Source: Bin87 sp963668585 (GTDB taxonomy: Bacteria > Chloroflexota > Dehalococcoidia > Lucifugimonadales > UBA3495). From it: a stretch of DNA of 64,000 nucleotides. Each line of letters begins with the position of its first letter. Position 1 is the first letter of the stretch. Where the stretch lies: assembly GCA_963668585.1 (NCBI GenBank), contig OY764869.1, forward strand, positions 3,596,001 to 3,660,000, in the 5' to 3' direction. The position numbers and the translations under genes are program-made. The notes beneath the pieces are model-generated. The model was not told the origin of the DNA and ran no database searches. It worked only from the letters and a program-made list of their open reading frames with translations. This document shows positions 44,676 through 54,203 of the stretch, piece by piece.

Positions 44676-46121
44676 TCAGTAGTCGCCGCCGGCCGAGGAT
44701 AACACCGGCCGCCGCCGCCATGACCCGAACCGGAGGCCGTCGATACCGTCAGCCGACACCGCCAGTTCCAGACCCTCCTCGTGTGTCGCGTCAGGCCCGG
44801 TGGTATCGGCTCCGTCCATGCGGTACACGGCGACCAGGAGGTTGCCGCCAACGATGAACACCATGTACGCAAACAGGCACAGCGCATGCCAGACGTAACC
44901 CAGGTTCAACATTCGGTGTACCTCTTCCTGGGTGTGCCCCCACTGGTTGACATCGATATCCCAGGATTTCAGCAGGTTGTGGTCGGGCAATACTCCCGGC
45001 AGTTCGGGAGCCAGAAACACGGCCAGGATCGCGACCGCCCCGAGGGTCGACGAGACCACCGCCACAATGAAAGTGGCAATCAGGAAAAAACGCCGGTCCT
45101 GCGCGCTTGGACGGACCGCAGGGTCCCGAATCGCCAGGAGCGCCATGAATACGCCCGCCAGAACCGGCATGACCACCGCAAGTTGAATCGACACAGATAT
45201 GTTGGAAATCACCACCACCACTGCGTACACCAAGGCCGTCGGCGGCAACACCACCCATGCCACCCGGCTGGAGGCGCTGCCATCCGAGGCATCGCCCGCA
45301 TACTGCCATTTCCACAAGGTCTGGAACATGACGGCGGCCGTTGAGGCCAGCGCCAGGTTGGTCAACAGGCAGAGCATACATGGCAGGTGGGTATCATAAA
45401 ACCCCGGAACCATGTGAAAGTTAAAGATGTCCCTCTGTAGCGGCGCGAATTGCAATGCCGGCGCCGTCAACACAAAGAACAGGGATACCCAGAAGAAGTC
45501 TCTAAGTCGTGCAGCCCGATCGGGCACCACCAAGCCCTGCACCATCACCATACCCAACACGACGGCGATATAGGCTACCTGCATCCAGGACCCGTTCCAG
45601 CCTATGAAAGACAACCCGTAACCCACGGCCACGATCACCAGCGCCGGCAGCAAAAACCGGAACATGAGGAAACGGCCCAAGCCATCCAGGGCGTATTTTG
45701 CCCTGACCTTCCGGGACGGTCGTTCAGATTCAACCCCGGCGGGTTCCTCGTCATTTTCCTCGGGAAGCGATCCCGCCGAATTCACTGCACCCGATGCGCT
45801 GGGAAAGTCCGGAACCAGTCCTGCCAGGAGAATGAGACCGGCAACCTCCGTGTTCGAGAGGTTGAGGGCCTGACCAAAGGTTTTGAGACGCTCCGCAGTG
45901 GGACGTGTGCTGCCCGACTCCCACCGCGATACCGTGGCGTGGCTGGTACGCTCTCCGTAGTCGCCGTCCACTTCCGCCATGCGCCGCAGCACCTGTTCCT
46001 GGGTCATGCCCCGGCTGCCATCCTCCCAACGAAAGGACTCCCGGTAGGATCTCATCAAGAATCCCACCTGGGCAAACCTTGACCGTTGCACAACCCGTTG
46101 CGGATCCATCGCTTCACACAT
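44676..46121 (-). CDS. XRE-type helix-turn-helix protein with large C-terminal membrane domain (paralog 1)
   Basis: The product has about 481 residues. The N-terminal 90 residues hold an XRE DNA-binding domain (MTQEQVLRRMAEVDGDYGER ... HATVSRWESGSTRPTAERL). An acidic linker follows, then about eight hydrophobic helices from FLMFRFLLPALVIVAVGY to YMVFIVGGNLLVAVYRM. A conserved loop before the last helix reads PDHNLLKSWDIDV and TQEEV. The protein at 54204 has the same layout and loop. I do not recognise the membrane domain. The inferred role is a membrane-embedded regulator that senses an envelope or external state and binds DNA directly. Start is ATG 46121 or 46109; both precede the part shared with the paralog. 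Confidence 0.75.
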   Translation of the reverse strand: MCEAMDPQRVVQRSRFAQVGFLMRSYRESFRWEDGSRGMTQEQVLRRMAEVDGDYGERTSHATVSRWESGSTRPTAERLKTFGQALNLSNTEVAGLILLAGLVPDFPSASGAVNSAGSLPEENDEEPAGVESERPSRKVRAKYALDGLGRFLMFRFLLPALVIVAVGYGLSFIGWNGSWMQVAYIAVVLGMVMVQGLVVPDRAARLRDFFWVSLFFVLTAPALQFAPLQRDIFNFHMVPGFYDTHLPCMLCLLTNLALASTAAVMFQTLWKWQYAGDASDGSASSRVAWVVLPPTALVYAVVVVISNISVSIQLAVVMPVLAGVFMALLAIRDPAVRPSAQDRRFFLIATFIVAVVSSTLGAVAILAVFLAPELPGVLPDHNLLKSWDIDVNQWGHTQEEVHRMLNLGYVWHALCLFAYMVFIVGGNLLVAVYRMDGADTTGPDATHEEGLELAVSADGIDGLRFGSWRRRPVLSSAGGDY

Positions 46122-46543
46122 ATCCCTGCCAGGAAGTTTGCAAATAACTTCCGGCATTGAGAATTCCCGCGCACATCTTCAACTATTTTCGCGCGAAGTT
46201 GGCACAATAGCAATGCTCAATGTCAACCTCGCGGGCAATGTGAGTTACATTTGTGTGTTGGGAATGTGCGCGTGGCGCTGTGAGGTCGCTTCAACGAGCA
46301 CAGTACAAACAACGCCCTGGGACACAGGGATGACACGAACTACATCTATTGGCGGGACGCAACCCGCGCATACGACCGCGGCTGACCCAGGGTTGGCTGC
46401 CCGCCCATGTGGCTGACCTCGCCATTGGCCGTTACAATTGCGCCACATACGCCGGTCGGCGGGAGCGGTTGATCGTCCAGGACTATTGCTGGACTACGGA
46501 CGCTAATGAGAGCCCGCATCGGGACCACTTGCGAGGAGATACC
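46122..46543. other. Divergent intergenic region
   Basis: About 420 bp between the XRE-membrane gene and the ThDP enzyme gene. It should contain both promoters; no clear boxes were identified. Frames within it lack ribosome sites. Confidence 0.4.
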
Positions 46544-48250
46544 ATGTACAGGCACGCCCCAGTGGAGAGTGTTGCGGAAGCTTATCTGGAGTTGCTGGAC
46601 GCACGCGGCATCGACTATTTCTTCGGCAACGGCGGGACCGACTTCGCCCCCATCATCGAGGCGTACGCCAAGCGCCAGGTGCAAGAACTGCCGGCGCCGC
46701 AGCCGATACCGGTTCCCCACGAGGTCACAGCGGTGAGCATGGCCCATGGGTACACCATGGTCACGGGACGGCCCCAGGTGGTGATGGTGCATACCGTGCC
46801 GGGAACCGCCAATGCCATCGGCGGCATCGTCAACGCGGCCCGCTCCAACGTGCCCATGCTTTTCAGCGCCGGTCGCACTCCCATAACCGAGGGCGAGTCC
46901 CGGGGATCCCGTGACGGCAGCATACACTGGGCGCAGGAGTCCTTCGACCAGGCAGCGATGGTCCGTGAGTGGGTGAAATGGGACTACGAACTGCGACACG
47001 GGGCAGACCTGGAAGGGGTCGTTGACCGGGCGCTTGCCATCGCAGAATCGGAGCCGGCCGGGCCGGTGTACCTGACGCTGCCTCGCGAGGTGCTGGCGGA
47101 GGATATCGAGGGACTGAAGTATCGGGATGCTTCCAGGCAGCAGAAGAGCGGCGACCGATTGCCCGCGCCGGAACTGATCCGGCAGGCCGCGCACGTGCTG
47201 GCCGACGCCCGCAACCCCGTCCTGGTCACACGTGGCGGCGGCAAGGACCCGCGGGCGGTGGCCGCCCTGGTGGATCTGGCCGAACTGCTGGGCATGGCGG
47301 TCTTTGAAGCGGGGGCGCTCTATGCGAACTTCCCCAGGAACCATGGCCTCTACGCCGGGTCGAACATTGGACCCACTCTCGCCGAGGCAGACGCGGTGGT
47401 GGTGTTGGAAGCCGACGTGCCCTGGACGCCCAAGCGACACCAACCCGCTGAGGGCGCCCAGGTGATTGGCATCGGAGAGGACCCGCTCTTTTCCACATAT
47501 CCGGTCAGGGGATTCCAGGTTGATCTCAACCTTGCGGGCAGCCCGCGACTTGTGATGCACGCGCTGGCGGAGGCGATCGGGACCATCGGCGTTGATGCGG
47601 AGGCGGTGCAGGCTCGCACTCAACGATGGGAAAATCGCAACGAACAGATGCGCGGCGAATGGCGCAGGCAGGCGGTGGCCGCCAACGACCAGACGCCCAT
47701 CAACAAATCCTGGTTCACCAGGTGCCTGTCCGACCTGCTGGATGACGACACGGTGGTGCTGAATGAACTGGGCATCGACGCGGTGCAGATCGACACCACG
47801 CGGCCGGGCAGCTTTTACGGCGTGCCGGTTTCCGGCGGCCTGGGCTGGGGAGTTGGCGCCGCCCTGGGGGCGAAACTGGCCGACCGCGACAAGACCGTGA
47901 TCTGCTGCGTGGGCGATGGGTCCTACATATTCGGGTCAGGTACCGCCGGACACATCGTGTCCGAAGCGCAGGGGCTGCCCATCCTCACCATCGTCTGGAA
48001 CAACGGCATCTGGAACGCCGTGCAGAACGCCACCAAGACGACCTATGCCGACGGCATCGCGGTGCAGACCAACAACTTCGCGGTGACGACGCTGTCGCAA
48101 TCGTTCCAGTACGAGCTGATTTGCCAGGCGGCCGGGGGCTACGGAGAGCGGGTCGAGGACCCTGCGGAGGTCCCCGCAGCCCTGGAACGTGCGCTCAACG
48201 CGGTTCGGAACGAAAAACGCCAGGCGCTGTTGAACGTCATCGGGCAATAA
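46544..48250 (+). CDS. Thiamine-diphosphate-dependent enzyme, acetolactate synthase-like
   Basis: The product has 568 residues and the PYR-central-PP domain order of the IlvB family. The PYR-domain glutamate is in PHEVTAVSMAHGY. The ThDP/Mg motif begins CCVGDGSYIFGSG and ends in IVWNN. FAD-binding of true acetolactate synthase is not evident in the middle domain, so a decarboxylase or carboligase for another 2-keto acid is as likely. GAGGAG at 46533-46538 supports the ATG at 46544. Confidence 0.88.
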   Translation: MYRHAPVESVAEAYLELLDARGIDYFFGNGGTDFAPIIEAYAKRQVQELPAPQPIPVPHEVTAVSMAHGYTMVTGRPQVVMVHTVPGTANAIGGIVNAARSNVPMLFSAGRTPITEGESRGSRDGSIHWAQESFDQAAMVREWVKWDYELRHGADLEGVVDRALAIAESEPAGPVYLTLPREVLAEDIEGLKYRDASRQQKSGDRLPAPELIRQAAHVLADARNPVLVTRGGGKDPRAVAALVDLAELLGMAVFEAGALYANFPRNHGLYAGSNIGPTLAEADAVVVLEADVPWTPKRHQPAEGAQVIGIGEDPLFSTYPVRGFQVDLNLAGSPRLVMHALAEAIGTIGVDAEAVQARTQRWENRNEQMRGEWRRQAVAANDQTPINKSWFTRCLSDLLDDDTVVLNELGIDAVQIDTTRPGSFYGVPVSGGLGWGVGAALGAKLADRDKTVICCVGDGSYIFGSGTAGHIVSEAQGLPILTIVWNNGIWNAVQNATKTTYADGIAVQTNNFAVTTLSQSFQYELICQAAGGYGERVEDPAEVPAALERALNAVRNEKRQALLNVIGQ

Positions 48251-48358
48251 CGCTGACGACGGGGAGGATACCTGCGTCCGCTGAACCGAAGCCGTAGGCC
48301 TGTGATGGCGCGGTCGCTCGGACAATCGCGTGGATTGGGGGGTCCCGGATGACGGCCG

Positions 48359-48420
48359 AATGCGCCCGGTGATTCCGGGCGCATTGCGGCTCAGTGAGCG
48401 GGGCGGTTGCATCGCCCCGC
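48359..48420. terminator. Two adjacent perfect hairpins between convergent genes
   Basis: Hairpin 1 has an 11-bp stem (aatgcgcccgg and its complement, loop tgatt, 48359-48385). Hairpin 2 has an 8-bp stem (gcggggcg and its complement, 48398-48420). Neither has a T-run. Their position between the converging ThDP gene and the giant surface gene suggests a bidirectional, T-less transcription stop. Confidence 0.55.
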
Positions 48421-48469
48421 AATAACTGGGCAGTCGGCGGACCTCCTGCCCAGTCGAAAGTTGCCCGGA

Positions 48470-51400
48470 TCACGGTGCGAACGGGTTTGCGAAAACCATG
48501 CCGTTGATCGTCACCTTCTTGGTATTCAGATCCCCGTTGATGCCGTGAGGCACGAAGTGATACCGGTCCACTTCGGACGTCTTCGTCTGGTAGGTCACAG
48601 CGGTGGGCACGTTGTCCGGATCCGCAGCATCGCCGCTCCACCGGTAGAACGTTTCCTGCGCCGTGGTCACCCCCGTTGCAGCCAAGGACCAGCTCAACTC
48701 AGTCTGATCTGCGTTGTCGATCACCACACGGCGCACAGTCAACTGTCCGTCACGGTGCTCCTGGTACGTGCGACGCGCCTGGCCCGTGCAACTCCAACTA
48801 CCGTCCGAGAACTCGCAACTCTCGTACGTGTTGGCCAGTGCGGACATGTTCATCGCTCTGCCTCCCCGATGGTACGTTTTGTACATATACTGCTCAAGGG
48901 TCACTGTGTATGCGGTTACATCTGGTTTCTTGCGGTCCCACTTGCGCCAGTTCACCGTGTAATAGCCGTCCGCCTGCGTGCGGATTTTTGCAAACGAAGT
49001 CGAGCCGCAGATGACGGTCGTCATGCCCGCAACTCCCTGGGGACAGCCCTGGTTCATGTTTTGTCCGAAAATGTTCAGCACTTCTGTCGGCCGGTTCACC
49101 TGCATGCGGTAAGTCGTGGATGAACCGGTCTGATCGTGAGTGACCGTTACGGTTATGGCGTTATTTCCCGTCGCCAGGTCAACTTGGTGCCCATCTTCAG
49201 ACGGTCTGCTGTCTGCGGGAAGGATCGCAACCGTAACGCCGGAAGTTGCGAACGGAACCGCCGTAACCTGGGTGAGAGTGTCCGCGTTTGGAGTGCTGAC
49301 GCCGTAATGGAACGTCGTGCTGTTGAACGCAAAGTTGATGCCGGCGAGGGTCAGCGATTCCAGGCTGGTGTCAACCGCCGCGGGGTCTCGCACCACACCC
49401 GACGACACCATCGAAGCGCTCTTGCCCGAGCCCTGGTCGTCGGTGTAACTGGCGGTGGCGCGCAGCAGAGCGTCCTCGTCCGCGGAGACCGGGGTATAGG
49501 CGGCGGACGTAGCGCCCGTCAGTTCGGTCCAGGTGGAGCCGCGGTCGTCCGACTTGGACCATTGCCAGGAAATGGCGGTTATTCCGCCGTCAGGGTCCGT
49601 CAGCGACGCTGACACGGCCTCCTCGAACTGGGGGCGCGATGTAGACAGCCGTACCTTCCCCGACTCATCAGCGTTGTCCAGGTTGATGGTTACGGTGATG
49701 GTGTCGTCGATTGTCGTGTCGGCATTGTGGCCTGAGTCCTTGCCGTCCGTTACCTGCACGGTCACGGTCGCCGATGGATCGGTCTCGAAGTCCAGCAACG
49801 CGCCGCCGGCAACCTGTAACTCGCCGGTGACGGAGTTGACCGAGAATTTGTCAGCGTCGTCGCCAGAGGCCAACGAGTAGGTCAACTCATCTCCCTCGGC
49901 ATCCGACGCGAGCACGGCAGAGCCCACCCGAGCGCCCGTGACGGCGGCTTCGGTCACAGACCGTGTTGCCGTTGCGCCTGCGTCGAATGCAGGGGGTTGG
50001 TTGGCTGGCCGAGGCGGGACCGCGTTGGTCGATACCATGTGAACCGTTTTGCCGGTCCCGTGTTTGTCGTCGTAGGTCGCCTGTGCGCGGAGGAACTTCT
50101 CATGATCGGCTAACGTGGGTGTGTAGTCACCCGTGGTGGCGTCAGCAACGTCTGTCCAAGTGGTGGCATCAGCGGTGTCCGCGGTCTGCCACTGCCAGGA
50201 GACATTGGTGACGGGGATATCAGGGTCATCCAGTTCGGCGCTGATCTGCTGTCCGACCTGGGGGTGTTCCTCGGTGAGGGCAACCATGCCAGGCTCGTCG
50301 ACATCGAGCACATTGATTGTAACGTCAATAAAGGCATCCCACGCGACGTCGTCTTCGCCATCGGCGTTCTTGCCGTCGCGGACTCGCACGGTCGCGGTGT
50401 AAGAAGCCCCGCGTTCGTAACTCAAAAAGGTTTGCGCCGTGCGGGAGATCTGGCCCGTATAGAAATCCATGTGGAATGGATTTGAGCCCTCACTGAGCAT
50501 CCGGTAGGTCAAAGTGTCATCAGTGTCCGGGTCGGTGGCGACAATTGGCGCGCCAACCAAGGCGCCACTCTCTGCGTTCTCGGCGATGGATCGTGAGGTC
50601 GCGGCGCCCTCGGTGAACGAAGGCGACTGGTTGGTTGGGGTGTCAGCCAATACGGAGTTGCTCGCGACTCCGAAAGCCGTTTTGTCCGTTCCCTGTCCGT
50701 CGTCGTAGGACGCCAGCGCCCTGATGAATTTACCGGCATCACCCGATACGGGAGTGTAACTGCTTGCTGTTGCGCCGCTGATATCGGTCCAGGTGGTGGC
50801 ATCCACGGTAGCCGCATTTTGCCATTGCCAGGTGAGATCCGCGACAGAGCCGTCGGGGTCAGTGAGCGATGCCGTCAGCGATACGTTGACTTCGGGGTTG
50901 TTCGATCCGAGAGAGACAGCGCCGGCCTCGTCCACGTTGCTCACCTGAATGGTGATGGCGATCTCATCATCCCACTCGGTGTCCGCCTCGTTGGCTTCGT
51001 TCAGATCGTCTCGGATGCGCACGGTGAGGTTGTACGAAGCGACGGTTTCGAAATCGAGTGTTGCATCGCTGTTCAGCTTGACCTGACCGGCGACCACCCT
51101 GAAGGGGAATCTTGCTGAACGCCTGATCCCGAACACCAGCGTATGGTTGTCCAGATCGGTGGTGTCGAGCTGGGCGATCGCGCCACCGGCCGCGGTGTCT
51201 TCGGGAACCGTGAACGTCGTGCCGTCTTCAGTGACGAATGTGGGGTTGGCATTGTGGGTCACGTTCACAATGACGTTGACCGAGTCATCGGCGGAGAGAT
51301 CGACGCCGTCCAGCAGGCCCTTGCCGTCGCTGACGGTGGCAACGAAGGACAGTCGCTCTCCGCCGATGAATGTCGTGTCAGACTTGGAGGAAATCTCTCC

Positions 51401-53053
51401 GCTCTGCGAGTCTATGGTGAAACGTCTGGAATCAGAGCCGCGGATTGCATAGGTCAGCGAGTCGCCGTCCACGTCGGTGGCAGCGGGCGCCATTCCGATG
51501 AGGCTGCCTCCGGCGAGGCTGTGGTGGATCTTGAATTGCACACTGCGCTCACTGAACGAGGCGGAGGTGTTCTGCTTGGCGTAGGCGTACAACTGCTGGT
51601 CATCGGTGTCCACCACCCAGAAGCGCAGCCCGTGGCCGGTCATGCCGCCGCTGAAGTTATCGTTATCGGGAACCGGCCGGAACTCCTCGGAACGTTTCCG
51701 GTTCCCGGTGCGCAGGCTGTAGGCGTAAGCATTCTTGTCGGCGGTGTCAAACACCCAGATGGTGTTCCCGTCGGACCAGATGTTGCCGGGATCACTATTC
51801 CCGGTATCAAGGTCGATGTCGTGGTCGCTGCTCCTGAAAAATGTGGAGGCATCGTACGCGTAGATCTTGTCGTCGGTGGCATCGGCGACCCAGGTCAGGT
51901 CGCCATTTGACCAGAAGCCGGTGGGGTCGGCATTGTCAATCGGCAACACCCTCGAATGCACGGCGCTGTAGGTTCCGGAGCCGTCCAGCGAGTAAGCGTA
52001 CAGGGTTCTTCCATCCTCCTCGCTCACCCAGATGTGCGTCCCGTCCGACCACATGGCAACCGGGCTATCGTTGGTGCTTGCCAGGGTGAAATCCTTGGCA
52101 GAATCACGAGCGCCGGTGCTCAGGTTGTACGCCAGCAGCGCGCCGTTGGAAGCAGTTGAGTACGAGACCCACATGGTATCCCCATCGGTCCAGATTCCTT
52201 TGGGATCGGTCACATCGTCGATATCGATGTCATCCCCGGAATGCCGGAAATCCTTATGGATCATCGCGTAAACGTGGTCATCCTCGTCATCAACCATCCA
52301 GAAGACTTCGCCATTGCCCCAAAGGCCCATGGGGTCGCCGTTGCCCAAAGGTACTCTAAAGTCCTGCCCGCCCTGGGTGGATCCAAAGCCGGTGTAGTAG
52401 TAACGATAGAGCATCTCGTCGGCGAGATCGGTTACCCAGAAAACGTCCTCGCTGCTGCTGGCGGTGAAGCCCCAGGGGCTGTCATTGGAGCCGTGAAGGT
52501 CGAATTCCGCACTCACGTACCGAGAGCCGTCGGACAGGTAGTAGGCGTATACATGCTTGTCGTCCTTGTCGACCACGTATATCACCTGCGTGGTGCCGCC
52601 AACGCCCCGCGGAGCGGTGTTGTATCTGTGGAGTGAGATGTCCCGGTCTGACGCGCGCGCTCTGGTGTCCAGATCGTAGGCGTACAGTTTGTTGTCGTCC
52701 CAATCCGCGACCCACATGACGCTGCCGTCGGACCAGATGCCCATTGGCTTGGTGTTGCCGCCGGTCAGCGATATGTCCTTGCTGGAGGTGCGGGCGCCCG
52801 TCGCCAACCGGTAGGCGAGTAGTTTGCTGTCGCTGCCCGAGGTGTCCACCACCCACATTGTTGTCCTGTCCGACCACGCGCCTCTGGGCGAGTCGTGCGC
52901 AAGGTTCAGGTCGAAACCACGCGAGTGAGCGTTGATGCCGGCATGGACAGTGTCGCGGCCGGCGGCGAAAATCAGCGCGGCTGCTACGCAAATCGCGGTT
53001 GCCAGGGTGATTGTTAGAAGGGCTTTTGGATTTGACGTTATGGTGGTAAGCAC
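48470..53053 (-). CDS. Giant secreted surface protein: propeller-like repeats, cadherin-like and Ig-like domains
   Basis: The product has 1527 residues. A signal or anchor helix (ALLTITLATAICVAAALIFAA) is followed by about ten repeats of ~45 residues with a W-x-DG-x-x-M/I-W-V-x-D pattern (residues about 45-530), probably a beta-propeller. Next come alternating cadherin-like domains (TDVDGDSLTYAI, ATDPDTDDTLTYRM, ASDAEGDELTYSL) and Ig-like units each ending in W-Q-W-Q/S. A cadherin-like beta-sandwich (LESLTLAGINFAF) comes next, and then a 190-residue unrecognised end with five cysteines. Acidic Asp-rich loops suggest calcium binding. There is no sortase-type or other anchor motif. The start is GTG at 53053 with GGAG at 7 bases. 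The XRE-membrane gene at 54204 lies upstream on the same strand. Confidence 0.88.
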   Translation of the reverse strand: MLTTITSNPKALLTITLATAICVAAALIFAAGRDTVHAGINAHSRGFDLNLAHDSPRGAWSDRTTMWVVDTSGSDSKLLAYRLATGARTSSKDISLTGGNTKPMGIWSDGSVMWVADWDDNKLYAYDLDTRARASDRDISLHRYNTAPRGVGGTTQVIYVVDKDDKHVYAYYLSDGSRYVSAEFDLHGSNDSPWGFTASSSEDVFWVTDLADEMLYRYYYTGFGSTQGGQDFRVPLGNGDPMGLWGNGEVFWMVDDEDDHVYAMIHKDFRHSGDDIDIDDVTDPKGIWTDGDTMWVSYSTASNGALLAYNLSTGARDSAKDFTLASTNDSPVAMWSDGTHIWVSEEDGRTLYAYSLDGSGTYSAVHSRVLPIDNADPTGFWSNGDLTWVADATDDKIYAYDASTFFRSSDHDIDLDTGNSDPGNIWSDGNTIWVFDTADKNAYAYSLRTGNRKRSEEFRPVPDNDNFSGGMTGHGLRFWVVDTDDQQLYAYAKQNTSASFSERSVQFKIHHSLAGGSLIGMAPAATDVDGDSLTYAIRGSDSRRFTIDSQSGEISSKSDTTFIGGERLSFVATVSDGKGLLDGVDLSADDSVNVIVNVTHNANPTFVTEDGTTFTVPEDTAAGGAIAQLDTTDLDNHTLVFGIRRSARFPFRVVAGQVKLNSDATLDFETVASYNLTVRIRDDLNEANEADTEWDDEIAITIQVSNVDEAGAVSLGSNNPEVNVSLTASLTDPDGSVADLTWQWQNAATVDATTWTDISGATASSYTPVSGDAGKFIRALASYDDGQGTDKTAFGVASNSVLADTPTNQSPSFTEGAATSRSIAENAESGALVGAPIVATDPDTDDTLTYRMLSEGSNPFHMDFYTGQISRTAQTFLSYERGASYTATVRVRDGKNADGEDDVAWDAFIDVTINVLDVDEPGMVALTEEHPQVGQQISAELDDPDIPVTNVSWQWQTADTADATTWTDVADATTGDYTPTLADHEKFLRAQATYDDKHGTGKTVHMVSTNAVPPRPANQPPAFDAGATATRSVTEAAVTGARVGSAVLASDAEGDELTYSLASGDDADKFSVNSVTGELQVAGGALLDFETDPSATVTVQVTDGKDSGHNADTTIDDTITVTINLDNADESGKVRLSTSRPQFEEAVSASLTDPDGGITAISWQWSKSDDRGSTWTELTGATSAAYTPVSADEDALLRATASYTDDQGSGKSASMVSSGVVRDPAAVDTSLESLTLAGINFAFNSTTFHYGVSTPNADTLTQVTAVPFATSGVTVAILPADSRPSEDGHQVDLATGNNAITVTVTHDQTGSSTTYRMQVNRPTEVLNIFGQNMNQGCPQGVAGMTTVICGSTSFAKIRTQADGYYTVNWRKWDRKKPDVTAYTVTLEQYMYKTYHRGGRAMNMSALANTYESCEFSDGSWSCTGQARRTYQEHRDGQLTVRRVVIDNADQTELSWSLAATGVTTAQETFYRWSGDAADPDNVPTAVTYQTKTSEVDRYHFVPHGINGDLNTKKVTINGMVFANPFAP

Positions 53054-54203
53054 GGTTATTCTCCGTAGGCGGGCCGATTATGGTTGGCCCATTTTTTGCC
53101 GTGTTTATGATTGCGGTGGATGCCATGTCAGAAGCTGCAAACGTATTTGTCGTGTATCGGAACCTCCTTCAGCCAAATTTTCGCTCGTCATCAACCTGTC
53201 TCGAACACCCCCATTCCCGAGCAGTTGTCATCGCGCACGGGGGGTGATCGAGGGTCCACGCTCCGACCCAGACCACCGTGTTATCGGTCCCCGGGACAAA
53301 GCGTAATCAGAAAATAATTCCCTGGTGTTGTATTGAGCAGCGTCCGCCGGGGGGATGGTTAACGATTCCCGCAGGTCTTCGTCGCGCCGATGGGTGGTTC
53401 TGCAAACCCTTCGCGATCACCGTTTGCCGGAGACACGGGTTCCAAAGGCGTTTCGGAGCCCAACAGGAACTCCGTCCGGCAAAGAAGGGAAGAAACCCCA
53501 GCACAAAGCCAGAGAGGGCCAGGCAGTTGGCGAGATTATGGAGGCCAACCACAAGCGCATTCACCGCGCTCACCCGGGATGTCCCCGGTCCAATGAAATT
53601 ATGAAAAGTCCCGGTGCAATCATTCTGGTGTGTTGCGAGCACCCCCCCATATGCGGGTGGTATCTTTGTTATCGGGCGCAATCCGAGCGCAGGCAATTGC
53701 AACGCTCATAATGTCGCCCAATTAACAAGCTAGCACATCGTTGTCCGGATGACGTTGCCAGTTCGAAAACGCACACACCGTTCGGTGTCCGATAGTGTTA
53801 CCAAGTAAGTAATGACATCGGATGCAACAACCGTCACCGTCTTTTCCGTTGTGTGCATTGGCAGAAACACGCGAACTGACCGCGCCCAGCCGGTTCCGGA
53901 GCGGCTCACGCCGCTTCAGGCGTTGAAAGTCCGCCGTCATCCAGCGGGGTGGCCTGTGGATTCAAACGCCGGCGCGGCGCAATAACCGGGCAAATGATCA
54001 TGGGAAACTCCCCTGCCTCCACCGGCAACATGGCGCAGAGTCCGCACCAACAGCCTATCAATAGTGGAACAACGCAGGGGAGGGTGCCCCTCTCCATCAA
54101 ACCCTGTTGCCGCGGCTTGATTTCGTTCGGCCTCGCCGAATCACCATAGGAGCTTTCCGGTCAAAGGGCTACCGGTTGCCCGCGCCGGTTGGAATGCGGA
54201 AGG
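53054..54203. other. Long intergenic region (1.15 kb)
   Basis: This lies between two minus-strand genes, the XRE-membrane gene and the giant surface gene. Short frames in it have no ribosome sites or recognisable domains. A hairpin-rich stretch occurs near 53678-53725 (gagcg/cgctc within gggcg/cgccc). It probably serves as the promoter and long leader of the surface gene. Confidence 0.5.

Noticed and set aside
53307..53702. 131-residue minus-strand frame in the 1.15-kb gap
   Set aside because: No ribosome site, no recognisable domain, and overlapping frames of similar length on the other strand.
53678..53725. tRNA-like or structured RNA gene
   Set aside because: Nested short stems exist but no cloverleaf, T-loop or anticodon arrangement could be fitted.
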